Below are positions 8,529 to 18,243 of a stretch of 64,000 nt of DNA, one piece after another. The notes beneath the pieces were generated by a model, which did not search any database, was not told the DNA's origin, and saw only the letters and a program-made list of their open reading frames with translations. How positions within the stretch are numbered: the first letter of the stretch is position 1; each line of letters starts with the position of its first letter. The stretch comes from Cellulomonas carbonis (lineage in GTDB: Bacteria; Actinomycetota; Actinomycetes; Actinomycetales; Cellulomonadaceae), in the NCBI RefSeq assembly GCF_014636275.1, contig NZ_BMEB01000004.1, forward strand, positions 310,001 to 374,000. Direction: 5' to 3'. The position numbers and the translations under genes were made by a program.

Positions 8529-9686
8529 TCAGGCGACGGAGCGCAGCGCCGCGTCGAGGTCGGCCCAGAGGTCCTCGACGTCCTCGATCCCGACCGAGAG
8601 GCGCAGGAGGTCCTCGGGGACGGTCGGCGACTCCGTCGCGAACCGACGGCGCCGCTCGAGCGTCGACTCGACACCGCCGAGGCTCGTCGCCGGCACCCAC
8701 AGCCGGAGCGCGTCCACGACGGCGTCGGCCGCCGCCGCGCCACCGCGCGGACGGACGCCGATGATCGACCCGAACCCGTCGAGCAGCCGCGCGGCCCGCT
8801 CGTGACCAGGGTCGTCCGGCAGGCTCGGGTGGCGCACCTCGACGACCGCGGGGTGCGCGGCGAGCCGCGCGGCCAGGTCGGCAGCAGACCGCTGGGACCG
8901 CTCGACCCGCAGCGCGAGCGTCCGCAGGCCCCGCAGCGCGAGCCACACCTCCCAGGGTCCGGCGACGGCGCCGTGCAGCGTCCGGTACCCGGCGAGCCGC
9001 GCACGCAGGCCCGGGTCGTCGGACAGCGCGGCGCCCAGCACGACGTCGGAGTGGCCCGCGAGGTACTTCGTGACGGAGTGCACGACGACGTCGGCGCCCA
9101 CGGTCAGCGGTCGCTGCCCGAGCGGCGTCGCGAAGGTGTTGTCGACGGCGACGAGCGCCCCCACGGCGTGCGCGCCCTCCACGAGCGCAGGCAGGTCCGC
9201 GACCTCGAGCATCGGGTTGGTCGGCGACTCGACCCAGAGCATGTCCGCCGGACCCTCGCCCGCGTCGCCGCGGACGGCCTCGAGGACGGCGTCGGTGTCG
9301 GCGACGTCGACGCGCTCGACGCGCAGACCGGTCCGGGCGGCGAGGTCGGCCGCGATCCCGAGGGTGATCTGGTACGCGTGGCGCGGCAGCACGAGCCGTC
9401 CGCCGGGCGGGACGAGGGACAGCGCCGCGGCGACGGCGGCCATCCCGGACCCGAACACGAGCGCGGGCGACGACGACCTCTCGAGCGCGCCGAGCGCCTC
9501 CTCGAACGGGAACCAGGTCTCGGTCCCGCTACGCGCGTAGAGCAGCTCGTCCGGGCCTGGCACACCCGCCGACACGTACGTCGAGGACAGGACGACGGGC
9601 GGGTTCACCGGCGCGCCCTGCGCACGGTCGGGCCGCCCAGCGGTGACGACGAGCGTGTCGGGCGACTGCGAGGGGGAGTGGCTCAC
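8529..9686 (-). CDS. PLP-dependent trans-sulfuration enzyme (cystathionine gamma-synthase/lyase family)
   Basis: 385 residues from GTG 9686. A fold-type I PLP enzyme: RSGTETWFPFEEALGALE, then FGSGMAAVAAALSLVPPGG, then VAVDNTFATPLGQRPLTVGADVVVHSVTKYLAGHSD, in which Lys207 is the Schiff-base lysine. Family members make or cleave cystathionine, or act as methionine gamma-lyase; residue-level discrimination is not safe here. The gene is divergent from ddl, and its TACCCT box ends 6 nt before the GTG, so it appears leaderless. No other sulfur gene is adjacent. Confidence 0.88.
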   Translation of the reverse strand: MSHSPSQSPDTLVVTAGRPDRAQGAPVNPPVVLSSTYVSAGVPGPDELLYARSGTETWFPFEEALGALERSSSPALVFGSGMAAVAAALSLVPPGGRLVLPRHAYQITLGIAADLAARTGLRVERVDVADTDAVLEAVRGDAGEGPADMLWVESPTNPMLEVADLPALVEGAHAVGALVAVDNTFATPLGQRPLTVGADVVVHSVTKYLAGHSDVVLGAALSDDPGLRARLAGYRTLHGAVAGPWEVWLALRGLRTLALRVERSQRSAADLAARLAAHPAVVEVRHPSLPDDPGHERAARLLDGFGSIIGVRPRGGAAAADAVVDALRLWVPATSLGGVESTLERRRRFATESPTVPEDLLRLSVGIEDVEDLWADLDAALRSVA

Positions 9687-9728
9687 CGTGGCAGGGTAGT
9701 CGTCGGCCGGCCGGTAGGGTCGTCGCCG
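9687..9728. promoter_or_regulatory. Divergent leaderless promoters for the PLP enzyme and ddl
   Basis: The 42-bp gap holds a minus-strand TACCCT (9698-9693) ending 6 nt before the GTG at 9686, and a plus-strand TAGGGT (9715-9720) ending 8 nt before the ATG at 9729. Neither gene has a ribosome site, so both mRNAs probably start at or next to the start codon. Confidence 0.6.
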
Positions 9729-10919
9729 ATGGACGAGACCGCCGCCCCCGCCCCCCAGCGCCCCACGGACCGCACGTCGGGCTCCGGGCCGGAATCCACG
9801 GACCCGACGCGGCGCACCCGGGTCGCCGTCGTCTTCGGGGGACGCTCGGGCGAGCACGCGATCAGCTGCGTGACCGCGGCGAGCGTCCTGCGCGCGATCG
9901 ACCGGACCCGCTACGACGTCGTCCCCGTGGGCATCACGCGGGACGGCCGGTGGCTCCTCGTCGCCGACGACGCGGACCGCTGGTCGCTCGTCGACGGCCG
10001 GCTGCCCGAGGTCGTCGCGGAGGGCTCCGCGACGGACGTCGTCGTCCCGCTCGCGTCGGGCGACGACGAGCTCGTCGCGTGGGACGGGGACGCCCGCAGG
10101 TCCCTCGGCGCGGTCGACGTCGTGCTGCCGCTGCTGCACGGGCCGTTCGGCGAGGACGGCACGATCCAGGGCATGCTCGACCTCGCGGGGATCCGGTACG
10201 TGGGTGCCGGTGTGCTCGCCTCCGCCGTGGGCATGGACAAGCACTTCATGAAGCTCGTGCTGGCCGGCAACGGGATCCCGGTCGCGCCGTGGGTGCTCGT
10301 CGCGCCCGGTCGCTGGGAGCGGGACGCCGCGGCCGTGACGGCCGAGGTGGCCACCCTGGGGCTGCCGGTCTTCGTCAAGCCCGCACGTGCCGGCTCGAGC
10401 CTGGGGATCTCGCGCGTCGACGACCTCGCCGACCTCCCGTCCGCGATCGCCGCGGCGCACGAGCACGACCCCAAGGTGATCGTCGAGGCCGGCGTGGTCG
10501 GGCGTGAGGTCGAGTGCGCGGTGCTCGGCGGCCGCGACGGCGGGTCGCCCCGCACGTCCGTGCCGGGCGAGATCGTCGTCGTCGACCCGGGCCACGCCTT
10601 CTACGACTTCGAGGCGAAGTACCTCGACGAGGACGGCGTCGTCCTCCGGTGCCCGACGGACCTGCCCGACGGGGTCGAGGAGCGCGTGCGTGAGCTCGCC
10701 GCCCTGACGTTCGACGCGGTCGGCTGCGAGGGCCTCGCGCGCGTCGACACGTTCGTGACGCCCGACGGCGAGGTGCTCGTCAACGAGATCAACACCATGC
10801 CGGGCTTCACACCCGTGTCGATGTACCCGCGGATGTGGGAGGCCTCGGGCGTGTCCTACCCCGAGCTCGTCGACGAGCTGCTGCGGCTCGCGCTCGAGCG
10901 GCCCACCGGGCTGCGCTGA
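9729..10919 (+). CDS. ddl: D-alanine--D-alanine ligase
   Basis: 396 residues from ATG 9729. It joins two D-alanines with ATP for the peptidoglycan pentapeptide. The ATP-grasp architecture is intact: VVFGGRSGEHAISCVTAASVL at residues 33-53, LHGPFGEDGTIQGMLDLAGIRYVGAG, MDKHFMKLVLAGNGIPVAPW, PVFVKPARAGSSLGIS, and the metal-binding VNEINTMPGFTPVSMYP near the C-terminus. The first 30 residues are Pro/Thr-rich and extra relative to short family members. It is probably leaderless. Confidence 0.96.
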   Translation: MDETAAPAPQRPTDRTSGSGPESTDPTRRTRVAVVFGGRSGEHAISCVTAASVLRAIDRTRYDVVPVGITRDGRWLLVADDADRWSLVDGRLPEVVAEGSATDVVVPLASGDDELVAWDGDARRSLGAVDVVLPLLHGPFGEDGTIQGMLDLAGIRYVGAGVLASAVGMDKHFMKLVLAGNGIPVAPWVLVAPGRWERDAAAVTAEVATLGLPVFVKPARAGSSLGISRVDDLADLPSAIAAAHEHDPKVIVEAGVVGREVECAVLGGRDGGSPRTSVPGEIVVVDPGHAFYDFEAKYLDEDGVVLRCPTDLPDGVEERVRELAALTFDAVGCEGLARVDTFVTPDGEVLVNEINTMPGFTPVSMYPRMWEASGVSYPELVDELLRLALERPTGLR

Positions 10920-10955
10920 CGACGACCGCATCGAGCCGGTCGGCCGACGCCGGGC

Positions 10956-11504
10956 TCACAGGCAGGCGCGCGTCTGCTCGACCCGGGACACGGCCGGGCC
11001 GAGGTCGATGAGGAACGACGTCGACCGGCTGGCGGCGACGTCCGCGGGCAGGAACACCTCGACGGCGGGCGAGCGGCCGTAGGTCGTGAACGTCCAGTCG
11101 GCCGCGCCGTCGGCCCGGGGCTCGCCCTCGACGAGCACCCAGTCGACGCTCGTCGTCCCGTCGTCGGCCGCGACGCAGGCGTCGGTCGTCGGCCCGGGCG
11201 GCTCGACCCCGCAGCGCAGGACGACGGGCGCGCCGCCCTCGCCCCAGGCGACCGTCGCCTGGCTCGTCGTGTCGCGACGGGGCATCCCGTCGAGCTCGTC
11301 GGGGAGCGCGAGGACGACCTCGGCGCACAGCGGGTCCGCCGCGTAGGGCGCCACCTCGACCGGGACGGCGGACGCGCACCCCGCCGACGCGAGCACCGCC
11401 AGCGAGGCGAGCACGCGGACGGCACCGCGCGTCGGGGGACGCGCAGGGACGCGCGGGCGGCCACGTGGGGGCAGGGGGAGGGGCCGGGGCGCTCGGTCGT
11501 GCAC
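10956..11504 (-). CDS. DUF3515-family lipoprotein
   Basis: 182 residues from GTG 11504. A basic Pro/Arg-rich N-region is followed by a hydrophobic stretch and the lipobox LASAGC with Cys43, so it is a membrane-anchored lipoprotein. The body matches the actinobacterial DUF3515 family as I know it (VEVAPYAADPLCAEVVLALPDELDGMPRRDT, then VLRCGVEPPGPTTDACV and VDWV). Function is unknown. In many actinobacteria this family sits beside ddl and thiL, as here. The start lies 6 nt after a TAGCGT box, so the gene seems leaderless and shares a mirrored promoter with thiL. Confidence 0.82.
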   Translation of the reverse strand: MHDRAPRPLPLPPRGRPRVPARPPTRGAVRVLASLAVLASAGCASAVPVEVAPYAADPLCAEVVLALPDELDGMPRRDTTSQATVAWGEGGAPVVLRCGVEPPGPTTDACVAADDGTTSVDWVLVEGEPRADGAADWTFTTYGRSPAVEVFLPADVAASRSTSFLIDLGPAVSRVEQTRACL

Positions 11505-11509
11505 GGCGT

Positions 11510-11586
11510 CACGCTACCCAGCCGCGCAGGGGGCGAGCGCATCGGCGGCCCGGACCGCAGCAGCCCCGACGCGGCTGGGTAGCGTG
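11510..11586. promoter_or_regulatory. Mirror-image leaderless promoters (perfect 17-bp inverted repeat)
   Basis: The 17-mer CACGCTACCCAGCCGCG at 11510-11526 is repeated in exact inverse at 11570-11586. Each arm contains the box TAGCGT pointing outward, and each box ends exactly 6 nt before a GTG start: 11504 for DUF3515 and 11592 for thiL. The two divergent genes therefore share one duplicated promoter module and should be co-regulated and leaderless. Confidence 0.75.
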
Positions 11587-11591
11587 GCCCG

Positions 11592-12695
11592 GTGAACTCG
11601 ACCCCCGGACCGACGGTCGCCGACCTCGGGGAGGACGCCCTCCTCGCCCAGGTCTTCCCCCTGCTGCCGGCCGGCTCGCGGACGCTGCTCGGACCCGGGG
11701 ACGACTGCGCCGTCCTCGCGGCTCCCGACGGGCGCTTCGTCGTGTCGACGGACCTGCTCGTCGAGGGCAGGCACTTCCGTCTCGACTGGTCGGACGCGGA
11801 GGACGTCGGCGCGAGGGCCGCCGCGCAGAACCTCGCCGACGTGGCGGCGATGGGCGCCGTGCCGACCGCTCTCGTCGTCGGGCTCGTCGTGCCGCCCGAC
11901 CTGCCGGTCGCGTGGGTGCTCGGGCTCGCCCGTGGGCTGGCGTCGGTGAGCGGACCGCACGGCGTCGGCGTGGTCGGCGGGGACCTCTCAGGCGGCCGGG
12001 ACGTCGTCGTCGCGGTGACGGTGCACGGCGACCTCGAAGGTCGGGACCCCGTCCTGCGCAGCGGCGCGCGCCCGGGGGACGTGGTCGCGCACGCGGGGGT
12101 GCTCGGCCGGTCGGCGGCGGGCCACGCGCTGCTCGTCCGCGAACACGACGGCGTGGGTCGGCCCGCCGCCGGGTCGGCCGGTGCGCCCGGCGCTGCCGCG
12201 GGCGGCGTGCCGGCCGACGTGCACGACGCCCCCGCCGACGTCGGGCCCGGCGCGGCGCTCGACCGCGCCTCGGTCGTCGCCGCCCACCGCACGCCCGACC
12301 CGCCGCTCGCGGCGGGTCCGGCCGCGAGCCGCGCGGGAGCCACGGCGATGCTCGACGTGTCCGACGGCCTGCTGCGCGACGCGGGTCGGCTGGCGCGCGC
12401 GTCCGGCGTCGTCGTCGACCTCGACCGGGACGCGCTCGCGCCCGACGTCGAGGCGCTCGGGGCCCTGGCGGCGCGCGCCGGCGCAGATCCCTGGGAGTGG
12501 GTCATGACCGGGGGAGAGGACCACGGCATGCTGGCGACCTTCCCGCCCGACGTGCCGCTGCCCGGGGCGTTCCGGGTGCTCGGCGTGGTGGCCTCACCCG
12601 GGGACCGCCCGGGGGGCGCCGGGCGCCCGGGCGTGCTCGTCGACGGTCGCACCCCCCGGGTCGCGACCGTCGGGTGGGACCACTTCCGCCGGTAG
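11592..12695 (+). CDS. thiL: Thiamine-monophosphate kinase
   Basis: 367 residues from GTG 11592. It phosphorylates thiamine monophosphate to the active cofactor with ATP. AIR-synthase-like motifs are present: GPGDDCAVLA, STDLLVEGRHFRLDWSDAEDVGARAAAQNLADVAAMGA, GGDLSGG, and the C-terminal LDVSDGLLRDAGRLARASGV plus TGGEDHGMLATF. At about residues 195-230 there is an Ala/Gly/Pro-rich insertion that makes the protein longer than the usual ~320. The stop at 12693-12695 touches the stop of the convergent GNAT gene with no base between. Confidence 0.94.
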   Translation: MNSTPGPTVADLGEDALLAQVFPLLPAGSRTLLGPGDDCAVLAAPDGRFVVSTDLLVEGRHFRLDWSDAEDVGARAAAQNLADVAAMGAVPTALVVGLVVPPDLPVAWVLGLARGLASVSGPHGVGVVGGDLSGGRDVVVAVTVHGDLEGRDPVLRSGARPGDVVAHAGVLGRSAAGHALLVREHDGVGRPAAGSAGAPGAAAGGVPADVHDAPADVGPGAALDRASVVAAHRTPDPPLAAGPAASRAGATAMLDVSDGLLRDAGRLARASGVVVDLDRDALAPDVEALGALAARAGADPWEWVMTGGEDHGMLATFPPDVPLPGAFRVLGVVASPGDRPGGAGRPGVLVDGRTPRVATVGWDHFRR

Positions 12696-13226
12696 TCAGC
12701 GACGGACGAAGCGGATCTCGCGCAGCTGCTCGTGGTCGTAGGGGCTGAGGCGCTCGACGCCGTCGGCCATGAACCCGTGGCGCCGGTAGAAGTGGTGCGC
12801 GCGCTCGTTGGTGCTCAGCACCCACAGCGTGACGGTCGCGCCCGCGGGCACGTGCTCGAGCAGGGTGCGCATGAGCCGGCGCGCGACGCCGCGTCCCCAC
12901 GCCGCGGGCTCGAGGTAGATCGTGTAGATCTCGACCGTGGTGCGCTCCGCGTCCTCGTCCCGGCTCGGGCCGACCGACGCGAAGCCGACGACGTGGCCGT
13001 CCTCCTCGTCCTCGGCGACCCACACCTGGATGTCGTCGCGGGCGCTGCTCTCGAGGACCGACTGCCAGCGCGTGGCGCGCTCATGGACGTCCATCCGAGC
13101 CAGGTACTCCTCGGGCACCGCCCCGGCGTAGGCCTCGCGCCACGAGGCGATGTGGACCGCCGCGATCTGCTCGGCGTCGTCGACCGTCGCGGGCCGGATG
13201 ATCACGTCTGGGAGGTCGTCCACCAT
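12696..13226 (-). CDS. GNAT-family N-acetyltransferase
   Basis: 176 residues from ATG 13226 (MVDDLPDVIIRPATVDDAEQIAAVHIASWREAYAG), with an AAGGTG ribosome site. The acetyl-CoA binding motif A is YLEPAAWGRGVARRLMRTLLEH, followed by LWVLSTNERAHHFYRRHGFMADG. The IASWREAYAG opening is typical of the small-molecule or protein GNATs often annotated near thiL; the substrate is unknown. The upstream frame to 13376 reads arginine-rich non-coding sequence and was not used. It is convergent and abutting with thiL. Confidence 0.88.
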   Translation of the reverse strand: MVDDLPDVIIRPATVDDAEQIAAVHIASWREAYAGAVPEEYLARMDVHERATRWQSVLESSARDDIQVWVAEDEEDGHVVGFASVGPSRDEDAERTTVEIYTIYLEPAAWGRGVARRLMRTLLEHVPAGATVTLWVLSTNERAHHFYRRHGFMADGVERLSPYDHEQLREIRFVRR

Positions 13227-13351
13227 GCCGCACACCTTGCCACCGGCGGGTCCGCGAATCCAGCGCTTGCCCAGTGCTTGGTCGTCCCTTGGCCTGTCAC
13301 ACCGGTCCCGACACGCACGCCGTCCGACGGCGCGACCTGGGGGCAGACGTC

Positions 13352-13385
13352 GAGACGCCCGTGGAGCGGACTCCACGGGCGTCTC
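13352..13385 (-). terminator. rpmB terminator hairpin
   Basis: A perfect 15-bp stem (GAGACGCCCGTGGAG, CGGA tetraloop, exact complement) 69 nt past the rpmB stop. No U-tract follows in either direction. It separates rpmB from the GNAT gene, which is read the same way. Confidence 0.75.
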
Positions 13386-13454
13386 GGTGGTGCTCGTCCG
13401 CGTCGAGGACGCGGGGCTCAGGACGTCGGCGCGCGACGTCCCGAGGGGGTGTCG

Positions 13455-13646
13455 TCAGGCGTGGCGCTGCACCTTGCCGGCCTTGAGGCACGACGTGCAG
13501 ACCTGCAGGCGCTTCGGGGCACCGGCGACGACGGCGCGCACACGCTGGATGTTCGGGTTCCAGCGGCGCTTCGTGCGGCGGTGGGAGTGCGAGATGCTGT
13601 GCCCGAAGCCCGGGCCCTTGCCGCAGACGTCGCAGTTGGCAGCCAC
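13455..13646 (-). CDS. rpmB: Large ribosomal subunit protein bL28 (zinc-binding form)
   Basis: 63 residues from GTG 13646 ([29 protein letters not shown]), with an AGGAGAA ribosome site. Two cysteine pairs, CDVC at the N-terminus and CTSC at residues 50-53, mark the zinc-ribbon C+ form of L28 rather than the zinc-free paralog used under zinc starvation. It faces away from the FakA-like gene across a 290-bp gap. That gap (13647-13934) holds the promoters of both genes, with TACCCT/TAGGGT boxes near 13780, and a low-complexity GTG/CCGGG-rich stretch. Confidence 0.96.
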   Translation of the reverse strand: MAANCDVCGKGPGFGHSISHSHRRTKRRWNPNIQRVRAVVAGAPKRLQVCTSCLKAGKVQRHA

Positions 13647-13934
13647 GTTCTTCTCCTGATCGTCGTGCATTGCCGCGCGCTCCGGTGGAGGGCGGCTGAG
13701 CTGGTCGGGGTGCGGGTCCCGGCACGGGCGGGTGCCGTCCGGGGGAGTCCCGCGTGCCCAGGCGTCACCGGGCAACCTCGATAGGGTAGCCGATCGCGAG
13801 GCGCCGCCCAAACGCGCGGCCGCCGTGCGCGACCGGGTCCGTGACCCGGCGCGTGGCCCGGTGCGCGACCGGGTGCGTCCCGGCAGCGCACCGGGTGCGA
13901 GATCGGGTCGGTGTCGGGTAGGCGAGGAGGTCGC

Positions 13935-15860
13935 GTGCCGGGAGGTCGAGGGCGTGCCACGCCACGAGCGGCGACCGTCGGGACGACCGGCGCCGCCGAC
14001 GTGCTGACGCGCTGGGTCGAGCGGTCGGCCGCGGCCCTGGTCGGGGCGAGCGCTCGGATCGACGCCCTCAACGTCTTCCCCGTCGCGGACGCGGACACCG
14101 GCAGCAACCTCGCCCTCACGCTCGCCCACGCGCGCGATGCGGTGGCCGCCGTGCCGGCCGCGGGCGACGGGGCCGACGCGGGGGCCGTCGCGTCCGCGCT
14201 CGCGCGCGGCGCGCTCGTCGGCGCCCGGGGCAGCTCGGGGGTGATCGTCGGCCAGTACGTCGGCGCCCTCGCGCGGCGGCTCGTGCGCGAGCCGCGCCCC
14301 GGCGACGACCGCTCCGAGGTCCCCGAGCGCGCGCTCGTCGAGGCGCTCGCCGACGCCGCGGCAGCCGCGCGACGAGCCGTCGCGAGACCGGTCGAGGGGA
14401 CGGTGCTCTCGGTCGCCGACGCCGCGGCCGCGGCCGCTTCCACGACCGCGGCCGCGCGACGGGACGCGCTCGCGACCCGCCGGGCCGTTCAGGACGGGTC
14501 GCCCGACGACAGCCACTCGTGCGACTCCTGCGACCCCTGCGACTCCTGCGACTCCTGCGACTCCTGCGACTCCTGCGACACGGTCGTCGCCGTGCTGGTC
14601 GCCGCGGTCGTCGCCGCCCGGGACGCGCTCGAGCGCACCCCGTCGCAGCTCGAGCCGCTGCGCCGGGCGGGGGTCGTCGACGCCGGGGGGTACGGGCTCG
14701 TGCTCGTGCTCGAACAGCTCGCCGAGGTCCACGGTGCCGGCCTTCCCCCCCGTCACGAGGTGCCCGCCGGCCGTGCGGGGCGGGGAGCTCGCCCGGGCAC
14801 GGCGGTGGGCACGGCGGTGGGCACGGCGGTGGGGACGGCGGTGGGCACGGGCGCGCTCCCGGCGTCCGGGCGCGGCGACGGTCCGCCCGGACCGCCTGCG
14901 CGGCCGGTGGAGCCAGGGCTCCACGCGACGTGCCCCGCTGAGCCCGACGGCGAGCTCGAGCTCATGGCGGTCCTGCGGGTCCGCGCACGCACGACGCCGG
15001 CCGCCACGGCCGTCGACGGACCCGGGGGCGCCGGACCGGCCGCCCGGCTGCGACGGCGCCTCGCGGAGGTCGGCAGCTCGGTCGCCGTCGTCGACGGCCC
15101 GGGCCTGCTGCACGCGCACGTCCACACGGACGACCTCGTGCGCGCCCTCGTCGCGCTCGAGGACGCAGAGCTCGACCGCGCCGAGGTGGGCGTCCGCCAC
15201 CTCGGGCGGCAGGCGGGTGTGCACGGCTCCCACCGGCCGTCGCTCGGACTCGTGGCGGTCACCCGGGCGCCCGGTCTCGCCGCCGACCTCGCGCGGTCGG
15301 GCGCCGTCGTCGTGCTGACGACCCAGGAGGAGGTCCCGGGGGACGTCGTCGCGAGGGCGGTGGCCGACACGGGAGCCGCGGACGTGCTCGTGCTCGTCCC
15401 GCGCGGCGTCGTCGTCCGTGACGCGCCCGCGGTGTGCGAGGTGCGCGCCGGGCTGCCCGAGGTCGTGACGGCGGCGGCGGCGGCCACGCGAGCCGTCGCT
15501 GAGGACCGGGCGGCGGCGGACGCCGTCGACGGCCCTGGCGGGCCACCCGACGCGCCGGCGGCGGACCCGGGGGTGCGTCGCGCGGTCGAGGCGTGCCTGG
15601 CGCGCGCACGCGCAGCCGAGGTGGATGTCGGTGCCGGCGGGCATGCTGGGGTCGTGGACGCGGTGACGGACCTGCTCGACGCAGCTGCGGGGCGGTCGTT
15701 CGAGCTGCTCACCGTCCTGACCCGGGCGGGCACGCCGGACTGGGTCGGGCCGGCGGTGCGTGCGGCGGCCGAGGGGGTCGACGCCGGGCTCGAGGTCGTC
15801 GTCCTGCACGGTGGTGCCGCCGGGAGCCACGTCGAGCTCGCCGTGGAGGGTGGCTGGTGA
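13935..15860 (+). CDS. DAK2/FakA-like kinase domain protein with Cys-rich and Gly-Thr repeats
   Basis: 641 residues from GTG 13935, placed 4 nt after a GAGGAGG ribosome site; GTG 13911 in the same frame lacks one. The N-terminal DAK2 (DhaL-like) domain has the nucleotide/metal motif [18 protein letters not shown] and [15 protein letters not shown]. The C-terminal half resembles the fatty-acid-kinase FakA/YloV family. Two low-complexity inserts interrupt it: [17 protein letters not shown] repeats with seven cysteines three apart (residues 196-214), and GTAV repeats around residues 287-303. Both come from DNA tandem repeats. The stop overlaps the recG start, a common actinobacterial pairing. 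Fatty-acid kinase activity is inferred from family only. Confidence 0.85.
   Translation: MPGGRGRATPRAATVGTTGAADVLTRWVERSAAALVGASARIDALNVFPVADADTGSNLALTLAHARDAVAAVPAAGDGADAGAVASALARGALVGARGSSGVIVGQYVGALARRLVREPRPGDDRSEVPERALVEALADAAAAARRAVARPVEGTVLSVADAAAAAASTTAAARRDALATRRAVQDGSPDDSHSCDSCDPCDSCDSCDSCDSCDTVVAVLVAAVVAARDALERTPSQLEPLRRAGVVDAGGYGLVLVLEQLAEVHGAGLPPRHEVPAGRAGRGARPGTAVGTAVGTAVGTAVGTGALPASGRGDGPPGPPARPVEPGLHATCPAEPDGELELMAVLRVRARTTPAATAVDGPGGAGPAARLRRRLAEVGSSVAVVDGPGLLHAHVHTDDLVRALVALEDAELDRAEVGVRHLGRQAGVHGSHRPSLGLVAVTRAPGLAADLARSGAVVVLTTQEEVPGDVVARAVADTGAADVLVLVPRGVVVRDAPAVCEVRAGLPEVVTAAAAATRAVAEDRAAADAVDGPGGPPDAPAADPGVRRAVEACLARARAAEVDVGAGGHAGVVDAVTDLLDAAAGRSFELLTVLTRAGTPDWVGPAVRAAAEGVDAGLEVVVLHGGAAGSHVELAVEGGW
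14520..14580 (+). repeat. 9-bp coding tandem repeat (Cys-Asp-Ser)
   Basis: Six consecutive TGCGACTCC units (second one TGCGACCCC) followed by a partial one, inside the FakA-like gene. Each unit adds Cys-Asp-Ser, so slippage keeps the frame. Confidence 0.95.
14795..14848 (+). repeat. 12-bp coding tandem repeat (Gly-Thr-Ala-Val)
   Basis: Four and a half GGGCACGGCGGT units (the fourth starts GGGGAC) encode GTAV repeats in the linker of the FakA-like protein, between the DAK2 domain and the C-terminal half. Confidence 0.93.
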
Positions 15861-18202
15861 CCGTCCCCGCCCCGCGGCGCCCCGTGGCGGCAGGCGCGCG
15901 GCAGCCGGTCGACGCCGGCGACCGCCTGCCGGGTCCGCTCGACGCCCCGCTCACGCGTCAGGTCGGCGCCACGATGGCCAAGAAGCTCGAGGCGCTCGGC
16001 CTGCGGACCAGCGGCGACCTGCTGCGGCACCTCCCGCGCCGGTACGCGGACGCCGGCTCGCTCACCGACCTGGCGTCCGTCGCGGTGGGCGAGCACGTGA
16101 GCATCCTCGCCCGCGTGCGGTCGGCCAGGTCGCGGCAGATGCAGGCGCGCCGCGGCGCGATGCTCGAGGCGGTCGTCACCGACGGCCACCGTGAGATGAG
16201 CCTCACGTTCTTCGCGCGCGGCGCGGGTGCGCTCAGGTCGCACGAGGCACGCCTGAGACCCGGACGGGTCGGGGTGTTCAGCGGGGTCGTCAAGGTCTAC
16301 CGGGGCATGCTCCAGCTCACGCACCCGGACTACCACGTGGTCGGCGTGGACGCCGACGACGAGGCGGCGGCCCTGGTCGAGGCCAGCCGCCCCATGCCGA
16401 TCTACCCGGCGTCCGCCGGGGCCGAGACGTGGCGCATCCAGAAGGCGGTGCGGACCGTCCTCGACCCGCTGCGTCCCGGGGACGTGCCCGAGCCCGTCCC
16501 GGTCGAGGTGCGCGCGCGCCACGGCCTGCAGACCGCGTTCCAGGCGATGCACGACCTGCACGCGCCCTACGACGACGACCAGTGGCGGCGCGGGCAGCGC
16601 TACGCACGGTTCGAGGAGGCGTTCGTCCTCCAGGTCGCGCTCGCGCGCCGCCGGGCGCTCGTCGCGGACCAGGACGCGGTCGCCCGGCCGGGGGCGCCCG
16701 CCGGCACCCGCGGCATCCTCGCGGCGTTCGACGACCGGCTGCCCTTCACCCTCACGCAGGGGCAGCGGGAGGTCGGCGACCGCATCGCCGCGGACCTCGC
16801 GCGTCCGCACCCGATGCAGCGCCTCCTCCAGGGCGAGGTCGGGTCCGGGAAGACCGTCGTGGCCCTGCGGGCGATGCTCCAGGTGGTCGACTCGGGCGGC
16901 CAGGCGGCGCTCCTCGCCCCGACCGAGGTGCTCGCGGGGCAGCACCTGCGGACGCTGCGCACCCTCCTCGGCGAGCTCGCCGAGGAGGGCATGCTCGGCG
17001 CGGCGGAACGCGCGACCCGCGTCGTCCTGCTGACCGGCTCGCTGCCCGCCGCGGCGCGCAAGGAGGCGCTCCTGGACGCCGCGTCGGGCCGTGCGGGGAT
17101 CGTCGTGGGGACGCACGCGCTCCTCGGCGACCAGGTCCGCTTCGCCGACCTCGGCCTCGTCGTCGTCGACGAGCAGCACCGCTTCGGCGTCGAGCAGCGC
17201 GACGTCCTGCGCTCGCGCGGCGGGACCACGCCGCACCTGCTCGTCATGACGGCGACGCCGATCCCGCGCACGGTCGCGATGACGGTCTTCGGGGACCTCG
17301 AGACGTCGACCCTGGCCGAGGTGCCCGCAGGTCGCCCGGGCGTCACGACGCACGTCGTCCCGGCCGACCGCCCGAGCTGGCTCGAGCGGGCCTGGCAGCG
17401 GGTCCGCGAGGAGGTGGACGCCGGGCACCGGGTCTACGTCGTCTGCCCGCGCATCACGGCCGACGACGACGTGGGTGCCGATCCCTCGGCCGACAAGGAC
17501 CCGACGGACGCCACGGACGACGCCGACCTCCTCGCCGACGAGCCGCCGGGCACGGTGCCGGGCCAGGCCGACCGGCCGGTGCGGCCGCCGCTGCGCGCGG
17601 TCGAGGAGGTGGCCGCCCAGCTCCGGACGACGGCCGTCCTCGAGGGCGTCCCGGTCGGCGTCCTGCACGGGCGGCTCCCCGCTGCCGAGAAGGAGGAGGC
17701 CGTCCGCCGCTTCGCCTCGGGCGAGGTCCCGGTGCTCGTCTCGACCACGGTCGTGGAGGTCGGTGTCGACGTGCCCGAGGCGACCGTCATGGTGGTCCTC
17801 GACGCCGACCGCTTCGGCCTGTCGCAGCTGCACCAGCTGCGCGGACGCGTCGGGCGGGGCACCGCGCCGGGGCTGTGCCTGCTCGTGTCGGCCGCGCCCG
17901 ACGGGAGCGACGCCTCGGTGCGGCTGCGCACGCTCGCCGAGACCACGGACGGCTTCCGCCTCGCGAGCGTGGACCTCGAGCTCCGCAAGGAGGGCGACGT
18001 GCTGGGGGCGTCGCAGTCGGGGAGCGCCCGGTCGCTGCGGATCCTGCGGGTCGTCCACGACGCCGAGGTCATCGTGGCCGCGCGGGAGGACGCGGAGCAG
18101 GTCGTCGCGGCCGACCCCGAGCTCGTCGAGTGGCCGGACCTGCGCCGCGCGATCGAGACGTGGCTCGACCCGGAGCGTGAGGAGTTCCTCGAGCGCACCT
18201 GA
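15857..18202 (+). CDS. recG: ATP-dependent DNA helicase RecG
   Basis: 781 residues from GTG 15857, overlapping the previous stop (GTGA). RecG reverses stalled forks and branch-migrates Holliday junctions. The N-terminal wedge/OB part includes [31 protein letters not shown]. Helicase motifs follow: [16 protein letters not shown] from residue 326, II DEQHRFG from residue 438, [12 protein letters not shown], and [15 protein letters not shown] hydrophilic insertion of about 45 residues near 540-585 ([24 protein letters not shown]) sits between the helicase lobes, as often seen in actinobacteria. Confidence 0.96.
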   Translation: MTVPAPRRPVAAGARQPVDAGDRLPGPLDAPLTRQVGATMAKKLEALGLRTSGDLLRHLPRRYADAGSLTDLASVAVGEHVSILARVRSARSRQMQARRGAMLEAVVTDGHREMSLTFFARGAGALRSHEARLRPGRVGVFSGVVKVYRGMLQLTHPDYHVVGVDADDEAAALVEASRPMPIYPASAGAETWRIQKAVRTVLDPLRPGDVPEPVPVEVRARHGLQTAFQAMHDLHAPYDDDQWRRGQRYARFEEAFVLQVALARRRALVADQDAVARPGAPAGTRGILAAFDDRLPFTLTQGQREVGDRIAADLARPHPMQRLLQGEVGSGKTVVALRAMLQVVDSGGQAALLAPTEVLAGQHLRTLRTLLGELAEEGMLGAAERATRVVLLTGSLPAAARKEALLDAASGRAGIVVGTHALLGDQVRFADLGLVVVDEQHRFGVEQRDVLRSRGGTTPHLLVMTATPIPRTVAMTVFGDLETSTLAEVPAGRPGVTTHVVPADRPSWLERAWQRVREEVDAGHRVYVVCPRITADDDVGADPSADKDPTDATDDADLLADEPPGTVPGQADRPVRPPLRAVEEVAAQLRTTAVLEGVPVGVLHGRLPAAEKEEAVRRFASGEVPVLVSTTVVEVGVDVPEATVMVVLDADRFGLSQLHQLRGRVGRGTAPGLCLLVSAAPDGSDASVRLRTLAETTDGFRLASVDLELRKEGDVLGASQSGSARSLRILRVVHDAEVIVAAREDAEQVVAADPELVEWPDLRRAIETWLDPEREEFLERT

Positions 18203-18231
18203 CAGCGACGGGGGCACCGTCCCCGTGCACC

Positions 18232-18243
18232 TAGCCTGGTCAC
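18232..18243 (+). promoter_or_regulatory. Leaderless rsmD promoter box
   Basis: TAGCCT at 18232-18237 ends 6 nt before the GTG at 18244, and there is no ribosome site, so transcription should begin at the start codon. Confidence 0.55.

Noticed and set aside
14520..14848. CRISPR-like array
   Set aside because: Units of 9 and 12 bp are contiguous, in frame and without spacers; they are coding tandem repeats.
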